Source: Kalaharituber pfeilii (lineage: Eukaryota; Ascomycota; Pezizomycetes; Pezizales; Pezizaceae). Taken from it: a stretch of 64,000 bases of DNA. The translations under genes were made by a program, and so were the position numbers. This document shows positions 13,396 to 26,507 of the stretch, piece by piece. The notes under the pieces are model-generated. The model saw only the letters and a list, made by a program, of their open reading frames with translations, searched no databases and was not told the DNA's origin. Location of the stretch: positions 558,001 through 622,000 of the forward strand of contig WHUZ01000029.1 in the NCBI GenBank assembly GCA_015179045.1, read 5' to 3'. The stretch's first letter is position 1. Every line of letters starts with the position of its first letter.

Positions 13396-16300
13396 TGATA
13401 TTTCTTCGTGTTTAATATATCTGTGGTCTTTTAATGTTCAGCGAGTATTGTTTTCGGCTTCAATCGACTGCTTTTGACACGTCTTTTCTAGACGCGGTGG
13501 AACATTGGGCAGGCGACTCGAAACCCTATACCACAGCTCGGAGCCTTGAACTATTCTAAATCACACAGGAGTTGTCTCTTGCCATTCACTCATGCCATCA
13601 CGAATACTCGTATCCATTGAGTCCGCGCTGTTGGGAATAGGGATTTGGAGTTACTTCACTTGCTTTCTACTTGATATCTATGCCTTCATTTGCGTTTATT
13701 GCCCGAGATATCCTACTTCACGACTTGTGTGTTTTTCGGCCTTATTTCTTTTGGTTTTGTTTGGTTTTTAATTCACGAGAACTTGGTTGCTTCGTTTCAC
13801 ACCCACATTTTACATGTCTTGATTATCATTGTGATTTTTGGCAGTATTGGGGACGGAGGCTTACACCCGAAAAGTTCTCGATCTGCGTGCTAGATTGGGA
13901 CTGCGATTTCAGTTTTCCAGCTTGTGGATCGTAATGTTGCCCTTCTTTTTGTTCATAACTCCCTTTGTCGGTTCATCTTGTTTCTCATTTACCTGAGCCT
14001 GTCATCTTTTATCATCTCATGTCATGTTTAACGATAGTAACGAAAATGTTATAGCAAACACCTGTTGGATATTTATCTTGCTGACCAAGAACGCCCGACT
14101 GTAGTTGAGTCTAACTACACTGGCTTTGGCTCACTTTCCCATTACTGGTGACAGTTTCTTTACAATAGCCTGAAGACTCTTCATTACGTTTCCATAAATA
14201 TGTACTCAAAGCATGTAAGTACTATGCTAAGTATACAAAACAAGTGGTTGAACATACCCTAGTGCAACTAGACTAGGAACTTACAATCATGCAACGATGT
14301 ATATCGAGTACCTACACATCAAGTTTTGTATAATTTTACTCCTCACATTCGTTACGATATGAAGTAAATAATATACTTATGTGCTAGTATTGATTATGAT
14401 CCACATATGTCCTACTACCATCTTACGCACTATAATCTGTACCTTGAAGGTTTTCTCGTGCCCAGCTTGGAAGGTAGTATTCTGCTCTGTGCTAGGTTTC
14501 CAAACATCAAATATTGGCCGACCAGTACTGGGCAGTAGTGAGATACTATTACTGTGGTCCAAAGCATCCGCTCTCCTGCGTCTTGGACAGGCGGAGGACA
14601 CGCCATTCCCTGTCAGCCGTCTTAAACCAGCGCATGGAGTGAGCGGGCGCAGGCTAGCCACAATCTAAGCAGATCCGCTTGGAATGCAATCTCTCATTCT
14701 TCCCACCAGATTATCATCTGTTTCTCAGTATTGTTGCTGGAATACTGTCAGCCTCGCGAGCCCTGTTTCCCTTTTTATTTTCTTTTTAAATCCTTTTCCT
14801 TATTTTTTTTTCCTTTTTTCTTTTGAATTTTTTTTTTTCACCTTCCACGATATTTGCATGCTTAGTTTCATGCGACTGTCCTGCAAGAAACGGAAACTTG
14901 AAATTGGCTCCACAGGCAGGTGAGGGGGGCTGGGGGTTTGCGCGTCAGGCTATCCTGCTGCGCAGCCCTCGGGAACTAGCTAACCACTATGAAGCGTCTG
15001 GTCAAAGCAAAATGCCCACATTTGAAGACCCTTCTGAAATATGTTTTTTACACATGGACTCTAGGGGTGCCTAAGAGCTTTGTGCACGACGCAGTGTGTA
15101 ACGCGCAAGGGTTCATTGAAACTGGGTCAATTCATTTGGCAAAATCGTTATTAGCAGCATTAAGCTAAGAGTGGGTACGTATACGGTATCTGTGTCCTAA
15201 AACTACATTAATGACTCGATGAGCAAATAACAAAGTGAACTGATCATGAACGACTGTACTCTACTGTATCCCATAATAAATGCAAAACACGCATGCATGC
15301 ACCTGAGCGGATAGACTGTTATTATATTGTGCAGAAAAGTGCTGAGGAAGCACCCCCCACAAACTCGGGGATAATGGGTTTTGCGAAAAAGGTAACTGTA
15401 TGTGCATACGTACCTAGGTAGCTCTCCAGTGTTAAAAGTATGTTACATGTGTGAGATATCCCGACATATACCCCCAAAGCCAAGTAACTTGCATTTCGCA
15501 GGATATACCCGATGCACAAAAAATCCAAAGCAGAAAGTCCATTCCAACAGCCTAAAAGCGGGCATTCTAGCACATCTTTCCGATCTGCGGTCGTGTCGGC
15601 AATTGCAATAATATACCGCGCTGCAATCGACGAGTATTTCTCACGGATATGACATGTGCGAAAACAGGCAAACACTGAGCATGGTAGTGTAATTACGCGG
15701 TGGCAGGTTATAGCCTCGCCGATTGGGTGCCACATTCTCCTTCCCGATCTCAAAATACTAAGCTGTGTTTTTACGCGGTCACACTTCACATGGATTATTC
15801 TTGTGATAACATGTCGAAAATGCTAAACATGCAACATCATCCTGTTTCCGTGGTGCTGGGCCCATGAGATGGCGCAACAGATAACTTAACACGGTGGTAC
15901 GTGGAAACGGTTACTCTCCTCCCCCCTCCCCTCCCGGCCTCAGCATCCGCTAGCAACATGCAATATTTTAAGTATTTTATTTCTTTGCTTACCTGGTTTG
16001 GTGGCCTCCGATGGTTCAAGCTCCACAGTCGCGATAGCAGACTCCGGTGAACGAGTGCAGAACGCTAGAGACCATAAACCTAATTATCCTACCCTAGAAA
16101 TTAGAATTTGGATTGGAGTGCTAATGTGCAGAATTCGACAATGTGCAGCATCTGAGTGAATTATCGCCAATTTTATTACTACAGCACATATTAGTTACGG
16201 ACGCTGTCGGACACACAAATTGCCATCTCTCTTACGACCTCGGTGTTCCTTACCTCTGGAACCGCTGTCATTGGTGTTGAACTAAGTTTATCTCAAGTAT

Positions 16301-19300
16301 TGGGCCCGCAGGTTCGGAACGCCTTTCCCCAATCGCCTGAGTTTGGAAATGTCTCATTACGGAGGGAGTTCCCCAAGAGGGCCACAGGCTGGACTTGGCA
16401 ACGGACACAACAGATTGTCCAATGTTCGTTCTCCAGGAAGTGCTGTTTCCGTGGTACTGGTAGCCGCCCAGCTGCTGATATCCAGACTTGGCCTTCGATC
16501 ATATGGTGCCTTACAGTTCCTCCAACATACATACCACAAATCCAAAGCCAATTGGGCAATCCATAATTAGTATGCATATAGCCCCATAAGACCTACAGAA
16601 TAGCTTCATTTCATGATATGGACAGCTTTCAGAGCATACTCAGTGCGGTGGAAACGTAAGTTCTTGTGGTTGGAACGCTCGGCGATCGCCCGATAATCGT
16701 AAGCGACATATCTGGAACTGCCAGCATATCAGAGTTTTCACTGCAACGTCCGCCCTGCTGCGGATGTTTCACAGCCGCAATTGGTCCTCAATAGCTTCTC
16801 TATTATTACTGCGGAGTTAGAGAACCCCGGTGATTAATACGGCAAGCTGACTGCAGGGGAATGCCAGTCAATTGTATGCAGTCGCCTCTGCAAATTCTCA
16901 CTACCAAGAAATCCTGCGAAACTCTGGGAACCAACCAGCAATAGCACCTTCCTCTCCTTCACCTTCTATTTACGATCAGCGTTTGGCCCAAATTCCACTG
17001 GACTGGTAACGCAGCAGCTCGATGCAGCAACCCACGACGTGGCCTGAGCTTACAATTGCGGTGCGATGACATACTGCGCCAGCCCTCTTTGCTTTGATTG
17101 GTTTGTTTTCTCGTGTTACGGTCTTTGTTACCTGATTTCAGTTGTATATTCATTATCATCAATTTATATTCTTATTTCTCTGCTGTAAGATCTCGCAAGG
17201 CATTGGTTGAGCCTTTCGGCCAGTCGGTGGCATCGGCTGCCGGCGCTGGCGTATCCCGAGTGCCCGGTTCGGGATCTGAGCAGGTGGCCCCGGCTTGCCA
17301 TGCGCTCTGCTAGCATCTCCCTGAAAGAAGCGCCGGGATGCGCGACATGATGGGCATGCACAACCGCCGCGCCGGCTCGCGTATGTTGCCGGGGCTAATT
17401 TTTTTTTTCTCCCAGCCATTTCCTTATTCAGAAGGCTGCCCCCATGTCCAAGCCGGAGGCCGCCCGTCAGCCCACGCAGTGCCAACCCAGACACGCCCAG
17501 ACACGCCCAGACACGCCCAGAGACGAAGCAACCAGCCAAACCACCCTACGGCTATCGTTTTGGGACTCATTTCAGTCACACCCTGCGAACCGTGGTTCAT
17601 CTCAACTCAGCACTGCTGTTGCGGCGGAGTGTGGATGTCTTGTTGGTATGGGCGCCACGGTGGTGATCCTCTTTCCTCTGAGAGTTGATTTTCTTGTTGC
17701 TCATTTGGTTTAATAGCACTAGCTCACACGCGCTGGTCGATGAACAAATAGCTTGTCACGCACGGGCAACCTGGCTGAGACTTCATTGCCCAAATTGGCG
17801 AAGAGCACCATATCGAGGCCTCGTTGGGCTGTCTCAGAAGGGCCCCTGGCCCAGCAGGCCACAACTCAAGGTAAAATAGGTAAAATATTGCTGACTACTC
17901 TGGCTAAGATCGAAGAAATTGATTGACTTATGAGGGAAAGTGTTTGCGTACTCCTACGCCTTTCTTTTCTGTATCACCTCGTGGATGAATTAGAAAGAGA
18001 CTCAAGGCCAGAGTTCCCCATGCGCATCATCAATGCTCTCCTCAAGGGTAGGATATGTTGTCAGAAGACTCGCGTCACAGTGGCTACGTCAAGTAGCTTG
18101 GGAACAGCCCTGGCTGTGGAAAGTGGTCTGTGGAAAGTGGTGATGTGAAGGCTATGAAACACCTAACCTAAACAGGGAAGTACATCACAAGAACATGTTA
18201 CAGCAACATCTGGATCCTAAGCAAGTTACCCAAGAGGAAGCTAGGATTCATAACACCATACCTTGTTCAGCCTGTCTGGACGACATGTGTGATCGCCGGT
18301 GGTCACTTGAATTAGGTGTTCAGAAAGGAGACATAATGCGACTGCGTATCGTATCAGGATCAAAAGAGCTGACACGACCAATACGTGGGCTAGGTGGGGG
18401 CATGCCTGATTCAGGATTTATGCTGGAGAAGTTCTCTTGGCCATGGCTATAGGTAGGTAGGTGGTAGTACTCTTCGTAATTACCCTCTATAGCCAAGTTT
18501 TGCACAAAACCAGCTCAAATAATCGAGATCTGGAATCGGACTTGTCGAGTGATTGTCCCCCGATATGATGCCCTGCAGAGAGCACTACCCTGAACTCTAG
18601 GGTCTGTCCGGGTGTCGGCAACTTAAGTACGTGCAACCGATATTCAGTTAATCTTAACTCTTTGTGGTCTGGGGATATGATAGCTACAGAGAGCTACATC
18701 AAATGGCCCGCGCTCAAGAACCAAAGCCAACTCGGAACACCATGAGCAGAGAATATGGTGCTCATATCAACAAGATCACGGAATTTCAAGGAGAAGCGGA
18801 CTAACGTAGTATGATCAGCGTCGCCCCATGACTTGATCAGTCTGATAAAGCTAACTTGGGCGGTGTTCACCATACATAGGTTCTTACGACTTAATGAAAT
18901 GATGGGACATTCTTGGTTCTTGACTTCACTGGGGGACAAAGATGGAGGCAACATCGTTTCATTGCAAAACAATCCAAATTGCGTGTGTGGGCCTGCAAGG
19001 GCCACTCTCATGGTCACCTGCCCGCCATCGCTGCCCGCTCCCGCTCGTTTCAATAATCAGAGTACTGTCCTCCATTACATCTGAGCGCACTTACACTCGC
19101 ACTTCACTGGAATTGGAAACGGTGGTTTCTCCTTTGCGACCCACGCACGACTCGCTTTCGAAACTTAAGGTGGTGCGCAGAAATTGGATCGCAGCTTGTT
19201 ACAGCACTAATTAACCAGAACCCCCTCGGGCCAGCTTGCAAACTACTGGGTAGTAGTGGATTTGAGATTGTGTTTAGTGGTACGCTCTGGGCATCTCTGC

Positions 19301-20720
19301 ATTGTTGATTGATAGGATTCTTATTTACGGTGTGGTATTTATCCTAGTGCACAGCATAGCACGAGTTCACACAAAATAGCGACATCATGCCACAGTTCCC
19401 TATCCCAAGTTTTGAACAATCCTTGTTTGTTAACATCTTAGCGAACTTCTATACCCCACTTTCGCATTCATACTCTACATTCTGCTGCACGCGCAAAAGG
19501 TACACGAGTGGCGCATGTGTAATTGATATTAATTTCAGCATTTTCCAGCATTTCATTTAACTGGTCGGCCCAGTACTGTGGGCCGTACTTACGCTGATGG
19601 GGCTGCGGCACTTTACAATACTCTAACGTCGGTGTCTGCTACTTACTTCAAGTAGTATGTGCGATAGCTTAGGTCACTAACTAATGCCATATACGTGCAT
19701 AAGTGGGGGGCAGGGGGGCGGGCTGCAGGCCTTAGTTGTGCATTTTTAAAATCACGAACACAGAATGATTTCCCAGATTTAAGGGCCTGGGGTGTTCTTT
19801 CTCCCTATTGAGAACTTAACTGATAAACTTACAGTGTTGTACTGTACATACCTACTTAACATCTTATAACACGTGGTCGCCGTCAATGGCCCAACGCACC
19901 CCTGATGTGATGAAATGGAACACGCACGGATGCAGATTTGGACGGTCTAGCTCTGTTTCTCAAATGTATAGTTTGCGTGGATGGGCTAAACTAACGTACT
20001 GAACTATACTCTTTCAAAGTTAGAGTGACGGCAGTAATGGTATGGCGGCCGTGCGGGGACATCTCTTCAATATAGCGAAGTTTTGATGGAAAAAGGAAGA
20101 TCTTAGTATACTTTTTTTGATTTACGAAATGAAGAAGATGAAAATCATGAATAAATGAATGGGGAAAGGGCCGAGCGTGGAGGATGGGGTAACTCTCGGG
20201 TACTGGGTTACTTTTTTCATGAGCTGTTCACCGGAGTGCTACCTGTGCACTTTCTTTTTCTTTTCCTGTTGGTTCCCCCCCGGCCCTGCAATAGGCTCGT
20301 GCGTGTGTGCGTGCGTTGCCGCCGCGCGGCGGATAGGTAATGTGTATGTGAGGAATGTTGGGCGGGTCGGTTGGTTCAAGTGAGTGAAAATGAAGGGTTA
20401 GGGGTGAACGAACGGGATCTGATAGGTAAGGGTAGCGTTTAGAGTCGACATTTTGGCCGCTTCGGAAAAATGTCGAGCCACGTGGGTGGGGCGGCCCGCG
20501 GGAAGAAGCAGACGCGCGCTAGGTAGGTAGCCTTCGTCCCCAGGATGGACGCGGGGCCGCGGGTTTGGTGAGGACGTTAACAGGAGAGGGGAGAGTTGAG
20601 GGTAATTAGTGGTGACGAATATCCTGATGAAATGCGACACGTGAGTACGAAAGTTGGTAGATCGCAAGTAAACTGTGTCTGTATCATAAGAAGCTACAAT
20701 CGTACATATACTTATTCCCT
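13396..20720. other. Gene-free stretch of about 7.3 kb
   Basis: No frame here shows domains, codon structure or splice signals that I can defend. The longest (155 codons, 15322-15789 minus) has no recognisable motif. A three-copy 10-bp repeat (AGACACGCCC) lies at 17490-17519 and poly-T runs lie near 14800-14840. No tRNA, LTR or TIR pair was seen. It may be old, mutated repeat sequence whose identity is no longer visible by eye. Confidence 0.45.
17490..17519 (+). repeat. 10-bp tandem repeat, three copies
   Basis: AGACACGCCC occurs three times head to tail. Confidence 0.8.
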
Positions 20721-20795
20721 ATTGGGCTAGGTGGGGAATAATTGGATAAAACCCGCCGGTCCTGGCCTTTATCCAATATAACAGGTTCGAATGTA
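20721..20795 (+). mobile_element. Right half of a pogo-like MITE
   Basis: This stretch matches the right half of the complete MITE at 34655-34899, sharing the ATTGGATAAAAC block and the ACAGGTTCGA terminus (here followed by ATGTA rather than CTGTA). The left half is absent. Confidence 0.65.
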
Positions 20796-22506
20796 GTGTC
20801 AAATCTAAGTACTTAAAACGTAAGTAAGTAATGGTCCTATGGCCCGACTCGGATCGCTAACGGGCCTCACAAGGACAAAATGGCTCTGGGTCTTCGTATG
20901 GATTTTGAAAAATAGAGGTACACTACTGCCCGGCCGGTCGGCTTGGCTCTTCAGGTACTCGCCATGGAGGGATCTCTTTGGCGGGGACTGGAGCCCCAGT
21001 CCCCCCGCGAACAGTTAACTGACAGGAAGGAATACTAAATCACTATTACTACCATGACGCCTACTACAACTGCCCTGCCATAGCGAGTGGCGATCAGCGG
21101 AGTTATGTGATATTGCCTAAGTAATACAAGATTAGTGCGAAACTTCTGCCCATTCTGGTGCAGATGGCCATTTTTCTTGTAATCTAAAAGAAGCACCCAG
21201 TGCAGCAAGCTCATTGGAGGTGAATTCTTTATGATTCAAATTACTCCAGTGCGTGCTTGGAAGCTTCTTGATATAGTTTTGCAACACAGTTTGTCTATGC
21301 AGCCTTTAAGAATGTCCTGCGTAGTAGTCTTTAGTTCGACATGCATTTTGTGGAAGCAGGTGGAATCCGGCAGGACAACATTGTAACAAGGTTCTATATC
21401 CCCCGTATTTCGGAAGCACTGCTAGTACTGCTAGATAAGTTTGCCCAACTGGGGCAGTTCCAACGTGTTATCAGACGAAGGAATCTGTTTCCAAACAGGC
21501 GATGACTGAATGGTAATCTAGCAAAAAATAATTAGAATATCAACATCAATAATCCCAGCATTAATGCCAACCTTGACATTGTTGTTACGAGTATGTTGGT
21601 AGATAAGTTGGACTGAAGAAGAATTTGGAACCAACCGAATCTCAGTGAATCTTTTTTAAGGATCGGAGAATGTTGACTATTGTGCGGAAGATTTTGAGAC
21701 GGTGGTGGGGTCGGTCTACGAGTATTATAGTTGTTCTTGGTCAGATGCTGGCATTTGCATTAGGGACCAGCACGCAACGTGATTGAGTATTAGAGAAAGA
21801 AAAGGCCCAAGAAGTGTAAAATAGATGAAAACTTACTGTATACCACATCCGCCAGTAGCGTACGCAGCTGGTCGTAAAATAGAGGACTCCATTGGCCGAA
21901 TTTTGCTTGAAGTTCAGAATAAGCTGCATTAAGGCTATAAGATATTGTCTGTTTGACTTGTAACACCAACACCTGGCTCATCCAACAGAGAAAGTCAGCC
22001 CTTGGATGTGTAGTAGTGGTCCCAGTGCTATATCCATCAGTACGTTTCCAGGCAAATTTGAGTTCTAGCTACTCGAAAATGGAATATAATGTTGTATGAA
22101 TAATATTGCCCCATACGGCATGGCAAGAATCCTCACTTTGGGAATCGGTCTAGTAAACGTCCATCTTAGCAAGGATCATGTAAAAAAAAAAAGGTTCCCG
22201 AGATCACTGGGGTCAGCAGGTATATTTGGGAAGTGCACAAGGTATGAATGTTTTTGGGATGTCCTTATCAACTTCGTATACACAAGGTAGTGGGACGGTG
22301 ATCTGAGTTTGTAAAAGAGAGTTAAGTTGGTCCATAGTTGGATTGGTTGGAAGATCAGGAAACGGTTGGATGAGAAGGTTGCAAATTTCTTGCGTTGTAC
22401 AGTATCCAAAAGTCTGTCTTCCGACAAACACTGCCGCTTGTTGAGCGGCTTTTATTCTCTCAAGTTAGTCAACTATGCTATTTGAGTTACAGTCGGGATA
22501 TTAAAT
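20796..22506. other. Intergenic, nothing recognised
   Basis: No supported gene, RNA or mobile element in this 1.7-kb stretch. Confidence 0.4.
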
Positions 22507-22645
22507 GAGGCCGGGATCGACGGGTTTTATCCAATAGACAAGATACCCAATATTTCCCACCAGGCCAATTGGCATGGGCCGGCAGAGTTGATCCAATAAG
22601 ACAGGTTATCCACTACGACAGGATCCAATATGAGAGGTTCGACTG
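22507..22645 (-). mobile_element. Partial pogo-like MITE, minus orientation
   Basis: Reversed copy of the MITE at 34655-34899. It ends with GGTTCGACTGTA, carries repeated (A)TCCAATA units, and ATCCAATATGAGAGG matches the left end of the complete copy. The other terminus is degraded. Confidence 0.65.
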
Positions 22646-22968
22646 TAAGACTCCAAGGTAAAATAATACATCAATCACGTACGCGCCGTAGCGGCTGGGC
22701 ACAGACTGACTCGAAGGGTTAGTAAAGTGGGCCCTACAAAATTCATGTCCCCGAGTCAGTTAGCCGTATTCACGTATGGGAGAAAGACCAGATATTGCAT
22801 AACAAGATATGCTTTGATCGCGATTGTAAGGCAAACTGTACTATCATGGAATAATAGAATCCACCTACCTTGTCACACCGGCAACTTCACCAAAACTTGC
22901 ACTTTATACTCGTCAAAATCTGAAAAGATTGATTCAGGGCGTCTATGATTTTCCATGGATGTATCTTT

Positions 22969-23878
22969 TTTCTTAATTTTTTTTTTATAGCATTACTCGT
23001 GTGCCACCCTGTGGGATATGATGAGATTAATTACAAAGGAGATAATAGAAAGATAAGGAATAATGAACGACATGCAGTACCAAGGGATAAAGCCAACTGA
23101 ATCAAAGGAAAATTACCTCTCTATCCACCTCATTAACTCCACTCTCCTTCTCTTGTCTCCGGTGGCCTGTATATTGCCTCCAGTCCGCCTGGCCACATGC
23201 TTCTCCATACTCCGCATCCGTTCCATATATGTGACACAGTCTCCTCCTCTTCCCGGCACCATCTGCATTCTGGGCTGTCTATCTTGCCTATTTTTGCCTC
23301 CAGGCTCCCAGACCTTTCCCTCCCAGCAGGCCTGTCAGGGTGCGTACCCCACTGCCCTGCCTCTGTAGAGACCAGTAACTCAATACCTAGTCTGTTTCTC
23401 TCCCCTGCACGTTGTGCCTTGGCTACCATACGTATTCCTACTTCCGTAACTATTTCATTCTGGTATGATAGGAAGGTCCCTATCTTTGCTGCTCAGTCTG
23501 CCTCTTCATTGCCCCTCAGGCCTTTGTGTCCTTTAACCCACATTACCGCTATGTCTAGTCCTCTTCGAGCTATCCTCTTTTCCCAAGCTCTCCCACCATG
23601 TGAGCCGGCCCGTCTGAGGCCGGGTTTCCCTCTGCACTCTTCTGCAGTTTGTTGATCGCTACTCAGGAGTCTGAGATTATAAGTATTTCCTCACCCTCGG
23701 CCTCCAAGGCCTTCGCCATGGCCATGAGCTCTGCGTCGTTGACTGTGGCTATTGCCCCCATGTAGACAGATTTTGTTCTGTCTAGCTGCCAGTACCCTGC
23801 ACCAGTCCCTTCCTCAATCCTACTGCTATCTGTACTGTAATTCACCGCCAAGCGAACCACACGGCCAAACGAGCCCAC
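22969..23878 (-). pseudogene. 3' part of a Tad-like LINE (family A): RNase H and zinc knuckle
   Basis: Read on the minus strand, 23878-23663 encodes an RNase H-like segment (YSTDSS for the usual YTDGS motif, TVNDAEL, and a terminal ISDS). The 23429-23133 frame then encodes the C-terminal zinc knuckle (C-x2-C...H-x4-C around ECRWC and HIWNGC) and WPGGLEAIYRPPE. This order is typical of fungal Tad-clade non-LTR retrotransposons that carry an RNase H domain. The original C terminus, LMRWIER-stop, survives in a shifted frame near 23120. The 3' UTR ends in a hairpin (CCCACAGGG core, CACGAGTAATG) and an A-rich tail (T-rich on the plus strand at 22969-22989). Frameshifts and stops show it is dead. 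A homologous 3' end lies at 58040-58375 on the other strand. Confidence 0.75.
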
Positions 23879-24362
23879 TTTCTCACCAAAACTGACCAGT
23901 TGCTAGAGCATATATCTCCACCACAATAAACAATTTTCATGTGCCCCTTCTAACAAGGTTAAATCAAGAGCCACTCTTTCTATCCCGCACCTTTAAACGT
24001 AATTTTGTAGTGGTTAGGGAATTATGGCTCCGCGCATTTTTGCATACTTCTTGGCGTACATTTTTGCAGTAGTAAAATTCCATGCTCTGCATGCCACAAT
24101 AAGAATATGGTAATTGCTTTGTATGTAAAAGTATACCAAGAGCATTGAAGCGATCTGCAGTGGGTATGAAGCTATTTATAATATTAGCATTCTCCTAGCA
24201 ACCTATTTGTATTTGAATAACTGCCAAAACTAGGAATTGGGATTCGTGCATTGCAATTGTTTAATTTAGATGGAGAAAAGCATAGTATATCAAAGTACTG
24301 TATAGATAAGGCTCTTTGGTCACATTTTCAAGGCCATTATCAGCACAACAAGGGGAGGATTG
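23879..24362. other. Unassigned DNA between LINE remains and a solo LTR
   Basis: No gene is visible. In position it could be decayed LINE sequence joining the two coding remnants on either side, but I cannot see homology directly. Confidence 0.3.
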
Positions 24363-24758
24363 TGTTACGGAGTCTACGATGATGTAGCTGAAGTGAGGGT
24401 GTAACTTAGGACAACGCTTGAAGCTTGACCATCTGTCGAGGGTAGAAGGTCTTCCTTATATAGCCAGCTCCCCGCGCATGCCTATTGTATGTTTTATTGC
24501 TTATGCTATCTATGCTTAACAATCAATATCAACGTCTTGGTAGCTGAGGCTGTGCACAATAAGCCTACGCGTACTCTTGCCACTTAGTGACACGACTCAC
24601 TTCAGCCATGCGCTCTGCTTGTGATACACTTCCGTGACCCGACCTGTCAATTGTATTGCCCTGCTGTAGCTATCGGTTGATCAGGCCGAATGGTCACTAG
24701 CAGCCTTACGGGTCAACTCAGGTGGGTATCCCCAGCCTCTCTGGGTAGGCCCGTGACA
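24363..24758 (+). mobile_element. Solo LTR, copy 1 (396 bp)
   Basis: The element begins TGTTACGGAG and ends CCCGTGACA (TG...CA termini). It is flanked by a perfect 5-bp duplication, GATTG, at 24358-24362 and 24759-24763. It is highly similar along its length to 32197-32587. No internal retrotransposon sequence adjoins it, so it is a solo LTR left by LTR-LTR recombination. It lies between two LINE remnants and so may have inserted into the LINE. Confidence 0.92.
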
Positions 24759-24820
24759 GATTGCAGTAGAATCTGGTAAGCATTTTATAAGAGAATTCCA
24801 TATAATCCAATGCCAAGACA

Positions 24821-25558
24821 TTATTGGAAAAGGCAACGATATATAAGTCCCCTCAAGACTATGTTTGGTAAACACAGATAGGCTGAGAGTGAAGTATGTG
24901 GTCTTATTAGTTTACATGCAAACTGCATAGAGAATTCTTTGGTGGTGGTGGGATATTTGCTTTGTCGGGTGGTCAGTTTTGGTGCGGAAGTGGGCTCGTT
25001 TGACGGTCTGGCTCGCTGGCAGTGAATTACAGTATATATCCATTCCCAGCCTTCGGCCTCCACCTCTGCAATTTCCCTCTCCCATTCCTCCTTCTCTGCT
25101 GACGGTGGTAGTGATGGAAGCACTGCCAATGTTAGTGGGTCTCTCCCTCTTAGTGACTCTTTCAAATAAACGGAGTCCTCCTCCTTCTTCAGCAGCGCCT
25201 CCCCCTCGAACCCCAGGGACCTGGCCTCCACCCGTGTACTCTCGCCTTCCACGAATGTCTGCACTGATTCTAGGTTTGCTAGGCCCTCCACCACGTCCCG
25301 TCGGGTGCCCCATGGAGTGCCGATGATAGTCTTCGCTACTATGTACTGCCACCTTTCCAGCTCCTTAGCTTCACCCCATGGGAGGCGCCCTGCGCATAGT
25401 CCTTCCACGCCCAGCTTCCCCAGGTGGCGATTGTTCTGGCTATGCATGGATGTATCTGTCGTACATCTTGCGTGTAGCGTTTCCAATAGGCACCATGGTA
25501 GAGGGTATGGGTCATAGGGCTGAATAGAAAAGCTTACCTGGCCTGGTCCATTTAGCAT
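24821..25558 (-). pseudogene. LINE reverse transcriptase C-terminal/linker fragment
   Basis: A 245-codon minus-strand frame contains ELERWQYIVAKTIIGTPWGT followed by LANLESVQTFVEG. This resembles the connection after the RT domain of Tad-like LINEs (an L-x-x-x-Q...R-x-I-L-G-x-P-x-x-T pattern, then a G-L-x-x-L region). The frame then reaches GWEWIYT, where the RNase H YTDGS motif would begin, and is disrupted. Orientation and order relative to the RNase H/zinc-knuckle remnant at 22969-23878 fit a single decayed LINE later split by the solo LTR. Confidence 0.6.
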
Positions 25559-26328
25559 CCAGATCTCCCCCTACCGTCAGACGAATTTTGACATGGAAAG
25601 CTTGGAGATTATGAGGCCCATAATCAAGCTTCTTCTTATCATGAATGGTATCGAGTAAGGCTTGGACAGGGTCATCGAAGGAAATGAACAGCTGATATGC
25701 GTATCTCTTCGGGTTGGGAGGAGCCTAAAATAATGTAATTGACGTAAGGCATGGGAGCGGAGCCGGGTTGCGAAGGTCGCCGTAGGAAATAATAACAAGT
25801 ATTGTCTTAACAACAAACGTAGTCTAAATCGCGGGCATTGCCCTCAAATATTAACGTTACCTTCAAATGATATTACTACTCTGCGACCAGCACCTCTTGG
25901 TACCCACACACTTGACGAGTTCGATTCGTGACTTTTATTTATGTATAATACCATATTAATTCGCTAGCTAGGATGCTGTCTTATGGTCGCACGTGCAGTC
26001 TGGTAGCGCTCTAATACTGTCTTATTTCAGAAACTACTATACATTATGCTTCACCTTGCCTGCCTAGCCCATCTTACATAAGCTATTCCGGCTGGAATGA
26101 CATTACTCTTAATAGCGAGCCACTGATAATGACATAATTTACCTTCAGATTCTGCTGTCTTATTAACGCATTACAAAGGTAATTACAATAGTTAACGTTG
26201 CTGTTCTTGCATATTTGTTAGGTTAGCATTTATGCCACCCTGTGGTCGCCATGGTTGTATACAGTATCTCGTAACCAGGTACTTAACTATGATTTTCCTC
26301 TACTAGTCAAATACATTGATCCATTCCG
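25559..26328. other. Intergenic, nothing firmly recognised
   Basis: No supported gene. Residual minus-strand LINE homology may continue at the left but is not visible by eye. Confidence 0.35.
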
Positions 26329-26329
26329 C

Positions 26330-26452
26330 TTTTATGCTTTCAGCTTTTTATGCTTTCAGCTTTTACGCTTTCAGCTTTTTATGCTTTCAGCTTTTTATGC
26401 TTTCAGCTTTTTATGCTTTCAGCTTTTTATGCTTTCAGCTTTTATGCTTTCA
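26330..26452 (+). repeat. 15-16-bp tandem repeat (TTTTATGCTTTCAGC)
   Basis: About eight head-to-tail copies of a 15-16-bp unit containing ATGCTTTCAGCTTTT. The flanks (CTAGTCAAA...GATCCATTCCGCTTTTATGCTTT and ATATTTATCTTA) match 33390-33470, where the unit occurs only once. Confidence 0.9.
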
Positions 26453-26507
26453 ATATTTATCTTACCAGTGCATATTCACCGATCCACCGTTATTGCTATC
26501 ATGACAC

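Noticed and set aside
15322..15789. 155-codon minus-strand frame
   Set aside because: No motif, no splice partners, composition not distinguishable from chance.
25905..25930. B-box-like GAGTTCGATTC
   Set aside because: No A-box or cloverleaf could be built around it.
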